From: Beta vulgaris subsp. vulgaris
Lineage: Eukaryota; Streptophyta; Magnoliopsida; Caryophyllales; Amaranthaceae
Assembly (NCBI RefSeq): GCF_026745355.1
Contig: NC_079202.1
Location: 45,389,673 to 45,453,672 of the forward strand
Direction of reading: 5' to 3'
DNA length: 64,000 bases
Both the position numbers and the translations under genes were made by a program. Below the pieces are notes generated by a model. That model was given only the letters and a program-made list of their open reading frames with translations. It had not been told where the DNA came from and made no database searches. Shown piece after piece: positions 25,798 through 37,154 of the stretch (position 1 is the first letter of the stretch; the number at the start of each line of letters is the position of its first letter).

Positions 25798-28700
25798 TTG
25801 TATGTAATTGTGGTAATTGTTAGGATGGAATATCATTGTACACCCTTTGCTCATTTATTTCCTTGCGGAGTACGAAAATATGATGTGCGAGCACGATTGG
25901 TTCATAATTTTGACATCTTCACCTTCACACATCGTGGAGCTTGCAAACAAATTTGGAAAATGCTTTTTGTGGATAGTGAGGTAAATATTATAAATAACTC
26001 TTATTATATTGGGACATTTGCTTTCCATTATTACACCCATAATAAATATTATCATTATTGCTTTATAGGGTGATGGCATACAGTGTACTGTATTGTCCTC
26101 TTATTGAGAGATTTCTTGGGAGATTTCAAGCAGGCTACATCTATGTGCTCCAATCTGTACAGATAGTGCCTGCTGACTACACAAATGACATTGTTGACGA
26201 TTCCCGACAGATGTTATTGACTGATGCATCTTATGTCATTCTTGAAGATGAAGATGACCTTGCAATGCCCACTTTTTTTTGCAAGAGAGTGTCGTTATCT
26301 CATATATGGCGTCATGTCGATTGCAGTGACAAATTATTCGGTAAAGTCTATTTATTTCCAACCATATACATGTTGTCACTACGAAAACACATATTTAATG
26401 CATGGTGAACGTTTCTCAGATGTCATTGGAATACTCCTTGATGTATCACCGATTCAACCGGTTGGAAACAACTCTTTAAAAGAGATGTTGCAATAATGGA
26501 TAACACGTACGTGCACATTCTTTATTTAATATCACAATTTATTATTACAGTGCATTGCTTTTTTTAACTTTATTCTCTGCAGGTGGATCATTATCAAATT
26601 AACTGTTTAGAATGATTATGTTCATGTCTTCGGAGATGGACCATTTGATTATGGGAAACAACATTCAATTGTTGTTGCATGTGGGCTTCATCTGAAAAAT
26701 TACCACGGTATGAATAATATCCCTTTTCATACAACAAAGATATTGCTTTTAATTTTGTATATGTATATGGCTGACCAAGATTAATTTTTGGAATCATTTA
26801 TGTTAACAGGGGTATATCTTACGACCGGCTATTACACCAGAATATACTTAAATACAGATAACAAATATGCCAGTTTATTATCTGCATGGTATGCAACATT
26901 CAGTTTCACACCAATCAACTAATCAAAAAAAATGTATACGCACCATTATTATGTATAGCAAATTGATTCTCACATACTGCCGATTCAGGTATGACACCGA
27001 GAAACAGGCACAGAAACGGGTTGCGGCTTTCCGCTCATGTCCATTTGCAATGCATTCATCAATTGCAGTTTATAATGCCATTCCTACTTGGATATCTAAA
27101 TTACCTACTATAAAGAGTGTAAATAACTATAAACCTTTTCAAATTGTTTATTAGTGGAATTATCAATACAAAACAAAATAACGAATATTTGTTGTTTTCT
27201 ATGATAGGTTCATTATTGTCGATTAGTCGCTCATGTGAGGCGGATTGAGTCACAACCTGATGAGATTGTTTACGAAGCATGTAATTGTTGTCTAAGAATA
27301 ATTGTCATCACCCAAACGGCCTATAAATGTGTACGGTGCAATCTAACAAATGCTGCAACTATTCCAAGGTATAAACTTTATAACATTAATCTACATATAT
27401 TACAAATATTCACAAATCTCTATTAATTGTGTTTTCCCTTTGACAGATTAATGCTTCGACTCATTATTTCTGACAAGAGTGGTAAAATGGGAGTAACATT
27501 GATGAATGACCTAACTCAACACATGTTGCGGTGTACTCCGACTGAAATCAAATCACTACTAGGGATGGAAATATCCAGTGGATGACCCGCTCACCCGCGT
27601 TTAAAAAGCGGGTGAAAACCCGAGATAAATGGATGAGAAGCGGGTGACGGATCCGGGTCGGGTTCGGGTAGATTTTTTTCAACCATCACCCGACCCATCA
27701 CCCATTTTTAATAGATAAGAGATATACTTTAACAAAGCCCACAGGCCATGACCCAAATATTATACGCTGGTAATAATTTCTCCCAAAGGCCAAAACCCTA
27801 ACTTAATCACTATCCCTCTTTTCCCAGCCAAGCAGCCACCATCTCCATTCTCCAGTCTGACGGTATCCCTCTTCAGTTCTTCCTCGCCGGGAAACGCTTA
27901 AGTCGCCGGAAAAAGAAGCCAGATAAGTAAACTAAACTCTTCTTAATTTACTTTGTCATTAAATTTAATTTTTTTTGTAAGAATTCAATTTGTCAAATGA
28001 TGAATTTTGTTTAGTCGATTAAATGAATGTATAATCCTACTGCTACACTTTGATAATGATAATATATGATGTATAGTGAGAATCCATGATCTAAGCGACA
28101 TAGTTGTCAGCATCCTCTTCAAGGGGATATATGTTGTAGATGTCTCCTTTGTAATTTGACTTTCTTTGGCACTAGTTGATCAATGGTAAGTACAATCTGA
28201 AATTTCATTTTAAGAGCATGATGTTAGAAATTTGAATGTTGTTTTGGCTTGGAATGTTATATCAATTTGCAATTTCTTTTATCTATCAAGCTGTAATACT
28301 GTACATATGGTGAAATGGTGAATTTGTTGAATTTTTTTTTTATTTTAGGGAATGGAAGGTGATGAATCTGGATATGAATCTTCATTTCCTTGCTCAACTC
28401 CTTCTACAGCTTCTCCGTCTCCTTCTCAAGTTCGCAATGGAATATATATGCATCATGTAAACTTCAAAAATTGCAACTGTCATTTGTAATATTATTGGAT
28501 AATTTATTTATTGTACTGCATATTATAGTTGGATACTTGGTTCTTAAAATTTTCATATTTTTCTTTTTTTTTACATATATTCTTTGATTTCACCCGTTAA
28601 TCACCCGATCCATCCGTTTCACCCGGTTATAAATGGATGGATGGATTCGGGTGGAGAGGGATGCGGGTGATGGATGGATCGGGTGGAGCGGGTTGATGCG

Positions 28701-29026
28701 GGTGATGGATGCGGGTGATGCTCCACCCGTCCCGAACCCGATCCATTTCCATCTCTAATCACTACTTCAACAGGTTTGTCAAGTATTCCAAACTTTTTTT
28801 TACGTATTGTTTTACAACTAAAAACTAATATCTCTATTAATTGCAGCCTAATGGAAGAGCAGCAATTTTCAACAAAGTTATGAAAGTTTTCAGTTTCAAA
28901 GAATACTCATGGTTTTTACATCCACCAAGTAACACCATGGAGATTAATCAGTTCCACACCGTTGATTACATATTTGAAGTTGATTGGGCTGATGAGTGTG
29001 CGTGGATTTTCAAGAAAATTAGTTAA
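25798..29026 (+). pseudogene. RPA1-like protein of the Helitron, split by a hAT element
   Basis: OB-fold-like segments are at 25825-26340 (FTFTHRGACKQIWKM, RFLGRFQAGYIYVLQSVQIV) and about 26620-27110. The C-terminal RPA domain with a zinc ribbon (CNCC...CVRC) is at 27235-27370 and continues from 27447 with RLIISDKSGKMGVTLMND. A hAT element (27560-28757) then breaks the frame. The C-terminus resumes at 28847 and ends at 29026. Introns with AG acceptors are likely between segments. RPA-like proteins bind single-stranded DNA and are commonly carried by plant Helitrons. Intactness before the hAT insertion cannot be judged by eye. Confidence 0.78.
27560..28757. mobile_element. non-autonomous hAT element (1198 bp)
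   Basis: The termini are TAGGGATGGAAAT and, on the right, ATTTCCATCTCTA. The 8-bp target duplication ATCACTAC is perfect (27552-27559 and 28758-28765). Subterminal CACCCG/CGGGTG repeats are dense at both ends. Inside is a leader-like region (27780-27930) and a short exon starting at ATG 28352 (MEGDESGYESS). This looks like the beginning of a hAT transposase gene whose body is deleted. It interrupts the RPA-like gene. Confidence 0.92.
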
Positions 29027-29205
29027 TGTCAACAAAAAAGTAGTTACAAATGCAATTTCAATACTTATACTTATTTATTAAAGTGTTTTTAAATACTATT
29101 TGATTGTATTTCAAAGAATCTTATTCACAAAATGGATGTGAACTTAAATACTAACTTGCATTTGCTTTTTGTTTACTACTTAGTAATAATTAGGCCTGAA
29201 AATGT

Positions 29206-29236
29206 CATCGCACGCATCGCGTGTATAAAAAGCTAG
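29206..29236 (+). other. Helitron 3' terminal hairpin and CTAG end
   Basis: A CACGC-ATC-GCGTG stem-loop is followed after about 10 bases by CTAG. This is the canonical 3' terminator structure of Helitrons. Confidence 0.85.
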
Positions 29237-29486
29237 TAATGAAATATGCAAACGATCCTTATGCGTTGTAGCTTCTTTCAAGTGCTCTTAATCCTCAAAT
29301 TTAGCTAATCATACTCCAAACACGTTCTTAATTCTTGAAATTCATTAAAAACAAGAAAACATACCGAATAGAAGTAGAAAAGCATAACTTAAGAATATAA
29401 TGCAACAATGAACCTAAATATAAAACTAAATGCTCTAAAATGCAACCTAAATGCACCTAAAAACTATATTTAAATATGACTTATCA

Positions 29487-29929
29487 ATTTCTCCTAGCTT
29501 AATATTCACTGTTGATTCATGGTGCACGACGTCAATCTTAGGATGTCATGTTAGACCGCTCCACGTGCTGTTTGTAATTCGGTTGGTTTGATGAGTGCTC
29601 GCTCCGAGATCGCGCCATGATCGCTCAAATTTCCTGGAACTCTTATGTTTTGTGGTGAATTAGTACGGAGTGCTTGCTCCTTTGGGCTGGGAATAATGCA
29701 AGGCTGTGGTGAAGATGGTGTTTGGTGTGGTGGTGTTGCAGTGTTTGGGGCAGAGGATAACTTTGTTGGAGTGGAGGTGGTGTTTGGTGTGGTGAAGGAA
29801 GATGATGGTGTTGACGGCGGTGGTGGCGTTGTATAGTTGTGGGCTAGGGAAGAGGGTGGTGGTGATATAGTATGTGGAGGTTAAGGAATGGAGTATTGTA
29901 GGATAGTTTATGCATTATAAGGCTCTGTT
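29487..29929. other. MULE internal right segment
   Basis: This is unique MULE interior between the truncated LTR and the right inverted repeat. A GTGG/GGTGTT-rich low-complexity stretch (29690-29880) gives a Gly/Val-rich frame with no recognised domain. It could be captured host DNA, but I cannot assign it. Confidence 0.45.
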
Positions 29930-30191
29930 CCTGGAGAAGAAGAAGAGAAGAGAGAGAAATAGAAAAGAAATGGGACAGGTACGTGAGTTTAAGGAAAAAA
30001 AGGGGTGAGAATTAAAAAAAATATTAAAATAATGGAGATTTCCTAGCTTCGGTGGAATCTCCGTGCTTCGGTGCCATTTATGCTATTTTCTGCACCACGT
30101 GTTTAAGTTGGTGCTACGCTTTGCACCCGTTTAAGGTTGTGATGTTCCTTGCACTTGAGCCAAAGATTGTGCTGTTCTAGCCAATTAACCC
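29930..30191 (-). repeat. MULE right terminal inverted repeat
   Basis: This is the reverse complement of the left repeat, ending AATTAACCC immediately before the 9-bp duplication AAGAATTAA. Confidence 0.9.
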
Positions 30192-30200
30192 AAGAATTAA

Positions 30201-30445
30201 TATAAATAACTTCTATGTGATAAATGATATACTTCTAGTTACTAAATTCTAGATCTGCCCCCAACTATACAAAATTGCATTTTGTGACTGTTAGCAACTT
30301 CTTTTCCATTGATCATCAGCATTATTTTTCTCCACTACTTATAATCCCATCTATAACTAAATTTGTTTATATATACAGTTCAACAAAACATTAAGTTTTT
30401 TGATATTCATGCATCATGAGTCTATACCTAGCTATGTTAATATTC
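30201..30445. other. HisRS-PP2C spacer resumed after the MULE
   Basis: It is collinear with 63062-63324 of the paralogous locus, for example GTGATAAATGATATACTTCT and CCATTGATCATCAGCATT. There is no gene. Confidence 0.85.
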
Positions 30446-30509
30446 AAGCGCATGGTTCAGCAACTATCACAAAATTTTGAAGCTTGATAACAATGATAGT
30501 TATGTCATC
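30446..30509 (-). pseudogene. PP2C 3' stub truncated by a LINE
   Basis: The minus strand encodes DDITIIVIKLQNFV, matching DDITVIVIKLQNFV in the PP2C last exon at 63325-63483. The normal stop is lost by a small deletion. Upstream coding sequence is cut exactly where the LINE poly-T begins at 30510. Nothing functional remains of this phosphatase copy. Confidence 0.85.
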
Positions 30510-33080
30510 TTTTTTTTTTGGTAATTAAGAGTAATATAAAAAACAGAACAATTACACTTAAGTTGGGATTAGCAACCCAACTCAACTAAACTGGAAATGC
30601 CCGGTTCTACAAGCTCATTATCCACATTGTATCTCGGCCTGTAAGTTCATAACTCAAGATTTGAAGAATTCTATTTTTTACATTAAATTGTATCTCTTTA
30701 ACTATATGATCTATTGTATGCACAGTGGAATCACAACAAGCTAGATTCCTGTTCATCCATATCTTGTAAAACTGTGGTCTGCACAGCAACCATACCCACA
30801 TGTCTTCTGAACTTAGAATCAGCATTCCTTCTCTACAGCCATCTACACACCTGAATGACATTCCTCCTTTGCCAATTCAAACCCAACCACTGCATAATCA
30901 TCTCCATGCATTTCTAGCTAAAGGTGCAGTCAAAGAAAAGATAATCTTCACTTTGATGTGAACAGATATAAAATAAGTCATTTTGACAAACACCAATCTG
31001 CATAAGCCTATGTTTTTTCTTCATCCTATATTGCATCACTAACCATATGATAAACCTATTTTTAGGTATAGCATACATATTCCACACAAAACGACTCCAT
31101 TGAGCCTGAACATCATTTGCATACAAGGTATTGTACAGGTCTTAATGCTAAAAGTTGTATCTTGCATCCATTGAGTGCTATGTAATTTTGTCCTCACATC
31201 ATTCTTAGCCTTGCACACCACTTTCCAGGCCCAGCTAGCTGTGTTTGGCGCCTCTTAAGAACTCCATATTGCTCCTTGGATGTAAACACAATTTACCCAT
31301 ATAACTCACAAGTTTTCCTTCTCTTGAGCAATCTACCAAGCTAACTTGCAAACAGAAGCCACGTTCCAACTCCGATCCCAATATCCCTGATGCCCGAACC
31401 CCCTGCCTTTTTATCTCTGCAAACATTAGACCATTTTACAGCACTTGGTCTGTCATCATTGTTGTTTCTTGTCCATAGGTAATTCCTACAGATGCGGTTA
31501 ATATTATTTATCACAGCTTTAGGAAGCAGAAAGATCTGTCGCTAATAAATGCGTATGCTCATCAGGACACTTTGCAAAAGCTGAGATCTGGCTGCAAAGG
31601 AAAGGTTGCGAGAACTCCATGTTCTTATTCTATGGGTCATCTTGTCAACAAGCCCTTGGTAATCTCTAGGCTTCAACTTTGTAGTAGAGATAGGAACTCC
31701 TAGGTACTTAAAAGGCAAAGTACGACATGTAAATCCACTAACATCAGTGACCTTGTTTATCTCCTAAGAATTCATATCAACATATTTCATATTTGCTCAT
31801 GTTCACCTCCAACCCAGAAGCATTAGAGAACATTTGGAATCATGTAACAAGGTGTAGATGGATCTGAAGTCTCCATTACAGAAAAGTAATAAGTCGTCAG
31901 CAAGCATAAGTGGAGCAGCTTAAGTTCTTTACATATAGCGTGGAACTTAAAACCCTCAAGTTCACCAACATAAGAAAAGATCCTATCCAAATAGTCCATA
32001 CCTAACGCAAAAGGCAAAGAAGACATGCGGGTCTCCTTGCCTAAGCCCTCTGTGCGCCTTGAAAAACCTAGTAAGTGAGCCATTAATCATGATAGAAAAG
32101 ATAGGAGTCCTAACACAAGTCATTATCTGATCCACGCACAAAGAACTTAGCGAGGAAAGCCAACCCCTTCAAGCATCTGCGGCATAAACTCTCAATTCAC
32201 TGTATCATACGCTTTCCTAAGATCTACTTTCATGAAGCAGTTAGCTCTAGAGACTTCCTCTTATAGACCTTGATCAGATCTTGACAAATCATAACATTGC
32301 TAAGAATACTCCTACCAGGCATAAAAGCACCTTGTCTAGGAGAAATGATATCAGGCAACACACTATTAAGCTTCTCACTAAGCAATTTAGTGATACACTT
32401 ATAAAGGATAGTACAACATGCTATAGGTCTGAAATCTGTAACAGTATTAGATCAATCAATCTTAGCACCAGAGTCAATGTTGTAACATTTACAGCCTTCA
32501 AAAGTTTACCTATTTTGAAGAAGTCAAGGACAACCTCTATAACTTCCTCCCCCATAATGGGCCAACAATGCTTAAAGAACTTACTATATATTGAACCCAT
32601 CTGCACCAGGGGCTTTATCATCAAGTATGTTGAATAAAACTCTCTTCACATCCTCACTAGTGAACTCAGAATTGATGGTATGCAAATGATCAGTGGTAAG
32701 TTTCCTCCCCTTGTCAATCAGAGTACTCAGAACTATTTGTTTTTGTCTTTGACAAGCAAAAAGATTCTAGTAATAATCCAAGAAAGCTAAATCAACTTTC
32801 TCTTTTTCATTCACCCATTCACAATCAGAAGTGTGAATGGATGGAACTTTATTTTTGTATCTCCTAGCCTTGATAGCTTGGTAAAAAACCTTCAAGTTTG
32901 CATCACCTTCTTTGAGCCAAGCTATCTTACTTTTATCTCTTAGTAAGAATAGTTGATTCTCCTTTCCCACATGGAAAAGCTCACTAGCAGCCTTTTCTCT
33001 ATCCACACATTCATTATCATGTGGATTCCTGTGCATATCTTCTTGAGCCCTCTCCAGCTCCACCTTTGCTTTAAAAAGGA
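30510..33080 (-). mobile_element. LINE fragment, minus strand, 5' truncated
   Basis: A poly-T run at 30510-30519 is the minus-strand poly(A) tail. Minus-strand frames give, in order, the endonuclease-RT linker (SKIAWLKEGDANLKVFYQ, 32767-33063), reverse transcriptase pieces (about 32690-31820, with [21 protein letters not shown] and a degraded ADDLLLF region), and the zinc-binding RT-associated domain (NRFIIWLVMQ, 30914-31220). Many frameshifts and stops are present. The 5' side is cut at about 33080 by Ty3/Gypsy sequence. Confidence 0.85.
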
Positions 33081-35230
33081 AATGCGCCTAGCAGGGTTCA
33101 CTTTGAAAGATGGCCTAGGAGGCATAATGATCACAAATAAGGTAGACATAACGAACAAATTCACAACACAATCACCTAATGACAAATTTCCAACTAAAGA
33201 ATGCCCATGAATTCTCTCAATGCAAATAGCACAATATCAAGAATAACAATAGCACGAACAATTCAACTCCACAAGAAATCAATGCACCACTAAAACATCA
33301 AAAACTTACATGCACTAGCCAACACAAAAATGTTCAATATTGAGCAATAAGTCAAGGAAGTACATCCAACAAGTAAGCATTCAACCCACAAATCAATGGT
33401 AAGCAAGTAGTGCAATGAATTTCAAATAGAAAATTAAGAACACTAAAATATGGAAAAGAAAGTGGAAAGAGTATACCAAACTTGAGATGGGCAGGAGAGA
33501 AAAAAACCCATGAAAAGGGTTTGATGTAGGTGTGCGTCAGGTCGCACAGGGGTGCGTGATTCTGCACGGGAGTGCATGATTTTGCACGGGCGTGCAGATG
33601 TGCAGAAATTCGCGTAAAAGATCTGTCTTGACTCCACGGTCTAGAGAAAATCCACTCGGTTGTGTGCATTATTGCTCGCGTGTAATGTTTTTCTAGGGCG
33701 TGCACGATGGAGAAACAAACTCTCCAAACCCTCTGCCTCGACTACACGGTCGAGCGAAAATCCACTTGATCGTGTGACCTGCAATCAGACGACAATTAAC
33801 ACAATCTTTTTTTGTGATTGAACTAAAAGGATTAGCAATTGAACTATGAAAGGTGGTAAATAAAGGAATAAAAATCGATAAAATAAAATAAAATGAACTA
33901 AAATGAAAAGAAAATAGAAAATAGAAGAGAAAAAGATAGGAATCGGATTGCCTCCCAATAAACGCTAATTTTTAAGGTCATTAGCTCTAACCTCAGCTCC
34001 TCATTTATTATTCATATGAAGGAATATAGGGTATGATTTCAACTCTCTTAGTAGTGGGATATTGAGCTCGATAGTGCTTCAATCTGTGACCATTTACCTT
34101 GAAAGTGTCATCTTGATGGTTCCCTAATTCTACAGAGCCATAAGAAAAAACTTTACAAACTTTGAATGGACCCGACCATCATGAACGGAGTTTACCTGGA
34201 AATAGCTTCAGAGGGAAATCAAAAAGAAGAACTAAATCTCCTTCCTTGAACTCTCTTCGCACAATACCTTTGTCGTGCCATCTTTTAGTCTTCTCCTTCT
34301 ACAACTTAGAACTCTCATACGCATTAAGCCGAAGTTCATCAAGCTCCTTAAGTTGATGTAGTCTCTTCTCACCTGCTGTTTGAGAATCGAAATTTAGGCT
34401 CTTAATAGCCCAAAATGCACGATGCTCTAACTCAACAGGAATATGACATGCTTTCCCATAAACAAGGTGGTAAGGGGTGGTACCTATAGGGGTTTTTAAT
34501 GCTATTATGTAAGCCCATAGTGCGTCATCAAGTTTTGCAGCCCAATCCTTCCTCGTTCTCGCAATTCTCTTCTCTAAAATGGTTTTGATCTCACGGTTAG
34601 ATTTCTCCACTTGACCACTAGTTTGTGGGTGATATGAAAGACCCGCTCTATTGTGCACACCATATTTCTTTAGCATAACTTCAAACTTTTTCTCCAAAAA
34701 GTGCTTGCCTCCATCACTAATCAAAACCCGTGGAATGCTAAATCGAGGAAAAATAATTTTCTTAGAGAATCTACTAACCACACGAGCATCATTAGTAGGA
34801 GAAGCAAGAGCCTCCACCCATTTGGAGACATAATCCACAGCAACCAAAATAATGTACTTGTTCCCATAAGAAGAAGGGAACAACCCCATGAAATCCACAT
34901 CCCACACATCGAATAGCTCAACTTCGAGGATGGTGTTGAGAGGCATGTCATTCCGATGGGAAAGATTTTTTGTCCTTTGACAATGATCACAAGAATGCAC
35001 ATAATGATGAACATCCTTAAACAAAGTAGGCCTATAAAAACCACATTGAAGAATATTCGCTGCATTTTTATTGGTGCTAGCATGGCCTCGACAAGGTAAG
35101 TCATGACAATGATAAGCTAAATCTAGGTGAGCCTCACAAGTGAATTGAATGCCTAGCGTGTCCAAAGGAGGTGGGTCAATGGCGGGTGGAGAAGGTGGAT
35201 TGGAGGGATTACGGGTGTTTAATAGATGGG
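33081..35230 (-). mobile_element. Ty3/Gypsy fragment, tandem unit 1
   Basis: Reading on minus, the order is integrase (35130-33960), a 0.75-kb noncoding region with hairpin repeats (33800-33480), a leader, and a Gag start (MPPRPSF, about 33200-33081). The same order recurs in unit 2 (35231-37154). This suggests tandem copies formed by unequal recombination. Gag body, protease, reverse transcriptase and RNase H are missing. Confidence 0.75.
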
Positions 35231-36336
35231 AAGAGGAAGTGTGCCTAATCGGGTTCGTTCTGAAAGATGGTCTAGGAGGCATGATTATCACAAATAAGGT
35301 AGACACAACCAATAAATTCACAACACAATCACCTAATGACAAATTTTTAACGCAAATAGCTTAATATCGAAAATAACAATAGCATCAAACAATTCAACTC
35401 CATAAGAAATCAATGCATCACTAAAACTTCAAAACTTGCATGCACTAGCCAACACAAAAATGTTCAATACTGAGCAAGAAGTCAAGAAAATACATCCAAC
35501 AAGCAAGCATTCAACCCACAAATCAATGGTGAGCAAGAAGTGCAATGAATTTAAAAATAGAAAATCAAGAACACTAAAAGATGGAAAAGAGAGTGAAAAG
35601 AGTATTCCAAATTAGAGGTGGGTGTGTAATACCGCAAATGATCTGTTCTTCACTTCCAAAAGGACTAGGGATGCTTCCTTGCTACCCAAATTGCTTCCAT
35701 TTTGAACCACAACAAAACCCTCAAATTGATTTTAAAGTTTGGGTTTTCAAAATTTTGTTTTGAGTGAGAGAACGGAGAATTAAAGATGGAAAGAGGAGGA
35801 GAAGAAGCGTGCAGGTCGCCGGTGGGGCGCGCGTATTCGCCGATGGTGGTGCGGATGGTGAGACAACGAGGGAGGCGTGGTGAGTGTGAAGGAGTGATGA
35901 GGAGGAGTGAGAGAGAACGAGAGAGTAGGGAGGAAGAGATCGAGATTTGTGAAAGGGGATGAGAGATAAAACCCCGTAAAAGTGGTTTAATGTAGGTGTG
36001 CGTCAGGTCGCACGGGCGTGCGTGATCCTGCATGTGCATGCAGATCTGTAGAAATCCACGTCAAAGTTTCTGTCTTGACTGCACGGTCGAGCGAAAATCT
36101 GCTCGATCGTGCACGTTGCTGCTCGAACTTCTAATGTTTTCCCAGGCATGCACGCTGGAGATAATAAATTCTCCAAACCCTCTGCCTCAACTGCTTGGTC
36201 GATCGAAAATCCGCTCGGTCAAGTGCACTGCTGCTCGGGGTGCAATGTTTTACCCGGCCATGCACAATGGAGAAACAAACTCTCCAAATCCTTAGCCTCG
36301 ACTGCACGGTTGAGCGAAAATTCGCTCGATCGTGTG
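33631..36336. repeat. repeated hairpins CGGTCGAGCG-AAAAT-CCGCTCGATCG
   Basis: Five copies of a roughly 30-bp imperfect palindrome occur at about 33634-33666, 33738-33771, 36082-36115, 36192-36225 and 36302-36335. They are spaced 100-110 bases within each Gypsy unit and interspersed with GCACGGGCGTGCA motifs. The arms are nearly complementary, with loop AAAAT. Confidence 0.75.
34299..35342 (-). pseudogene. Ty3/Gypsy Gag start fused to integrase
   Basis: The 347-residue frame begins with a Gag-like N-terminus ([11 protein letters not shown] at about residue 21). At about residue 65 it passes into an integrase. The zinc-binding region ends CDHCQ, and the catalytic D, D and E lie in [17 protein letters not shown] and [13 protein letters not shown]. 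The sequence closely resembles integrases of Athila/Tat-type Gypsy elements. The fusion reflects an internal deletion of about the rest of gag-pol. A TAG at 34299-34301 truncates the C-terminus, which continues in frame ([11 protein letters not shown]) in unit 2. Integrase inserts element cDNA; this protein is not expected to work. Confidence 0.85.
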
Positions 36337-37154
36337 ATCTGCAATCAGACGACAATTAACACAATCTTCTTTTTTTTGGGATTAAACTAAAAAGATTAGC
36401 ATTCGAAACTATGAAAGGTAGTAAATAAAGTAATAAACATCGATAAAAAAAAATTAAATGAACTCAAATGAAAAGAAAATAGAAGAGAAAAGGATAAGGA
36501 ATTGGGTTGCCTCTCAATAAGCGCTAGTTTTAAGGTTGTTAGCTCCGATCTTCTCATTTATGATTCACATGAAGGAATAGAGAGTATGATTTCAACTTTC
36601 TTAGTAGTGGGATCTCCAACTCGGTAGTGCTTCAATATGTGACCTTTTACCTTGAAAGTGTCATCTTGACGGTTCTGTAATTCTAACAAACCATAAGGGA
36701 AGACTTTACAAACTTTGAATGGACCTGACAACCGTGAATGGAATTTACCAGGAAATAGCTTCTGGCGGGAATTAAAAAGAAGAACAAATTGAAATCTCCT
36801 TCCTTGAACTCTCTTTGCACAATACCTTTGTCATGCCATCTCTTAGTCTTCTCCTTGTACAACTTAGAACTCTCATAAGCATCAAGCCTAATTTCATCAA
36901 GCACATTAAGTTGAAGTAGTCTTTTCTCACTTGCCGTTTGACAATCAAAATTTAGGCTCTTAATAGCCTTTCTCAACAGGAAGATGACATGCTTTTCCAA
37001 AAGCAAGGCGATAAAGGGTGGTACCTATAAGTGTTTTAAATGCTGTTCTGTAAGCCCATAGTGCGTCATCAAGTTTTGTAGCCCAATCCTTCCTCGTTCT
37101 CCCAACTATCTTCTCTTAAATGGTTTTGATATCACAGTTAGAAATCTCCACTTG
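35231..37154 (-). mobile_element. Ty3/Gypsy fragment, tandem unit 2
   Basis: Its Gag start (35330-35231), leader and hairpin region match unit 1. It has about 310 extra bases (35640-35960) absent from unit 1. The integrase C-terminal part is at 36480-37154, including [16 protein letters not shown]. Homology stops abruptly at 37154 within the integrase. Confidence 0.75.

Larger units (their letters stand above)
19216..29236 (+). mobile_element. Helitron, about 10 kb, with Rep/helicase and RPA-like genes
   Basis: The 5' end is TCTCTATTACATAAGAGAAG and the 3' end is CTAG, preceded by a small CACGC/GCGTG hairpin. It sits between A (19215) and T (29237), as Helitrons do. The host sequence on both sides is one LTR, which proves the boundaries. 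Genes on plus are a degraded Rep/helicase (21277-25655) and an RPA1-like gene (25798-29026). A hAT element interrupts the latter. A related 5' end is at 63563. Multiple stops and frameshifts mean this copy is not autonomous now. Confidence 0.93.
16088..29486 (-). mobile_element. truncated TGATAAGTC-type LTR, split into three pieces
   Basis: Pieces at 16088-16140, 19092-19215 and 29237-29486 join into one minus-strand copy of the LTR seen at 13388-14769. The 5' terminus (TGATAAGTCA on minus) is at 29486. The distal end is missing beyond 16088. The breaks are caused by the solo LTR (16141-19091) and the Helitron (19216-29236). It was therefore in the MULE before either of those. Confidence 0.85.
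15667..30191. mobile_element. non-autonomous MULE carrying nested elements
   Basis: Long terminal inverted repeats start GGGTTAATTGGCTA at both ends (15667-15925 and 29930-30191) and are similar over about 250 bp. A perfect 9-bp target duplication AAGAATTAA flanks it (15658-15666 and 30192-30200). The paralogous locus shows a single site near 63050-63060. Without the nested insertions the MULE is only about 1.1 kb (15667-16087 plus 29487-30191). It carries no MULE transposase, so it was moved by another copy. The present 14.5-kb size comes from later insertions. Confidence 0.93.

Noticed and set aside
29645..29836. Gly/Val-rich frame in the MULE interior as a captured gene
   Set aside because: The composition is a GGTGTTTGGTGTGG-type low-complexity run, so no parental gene can be argued from it.
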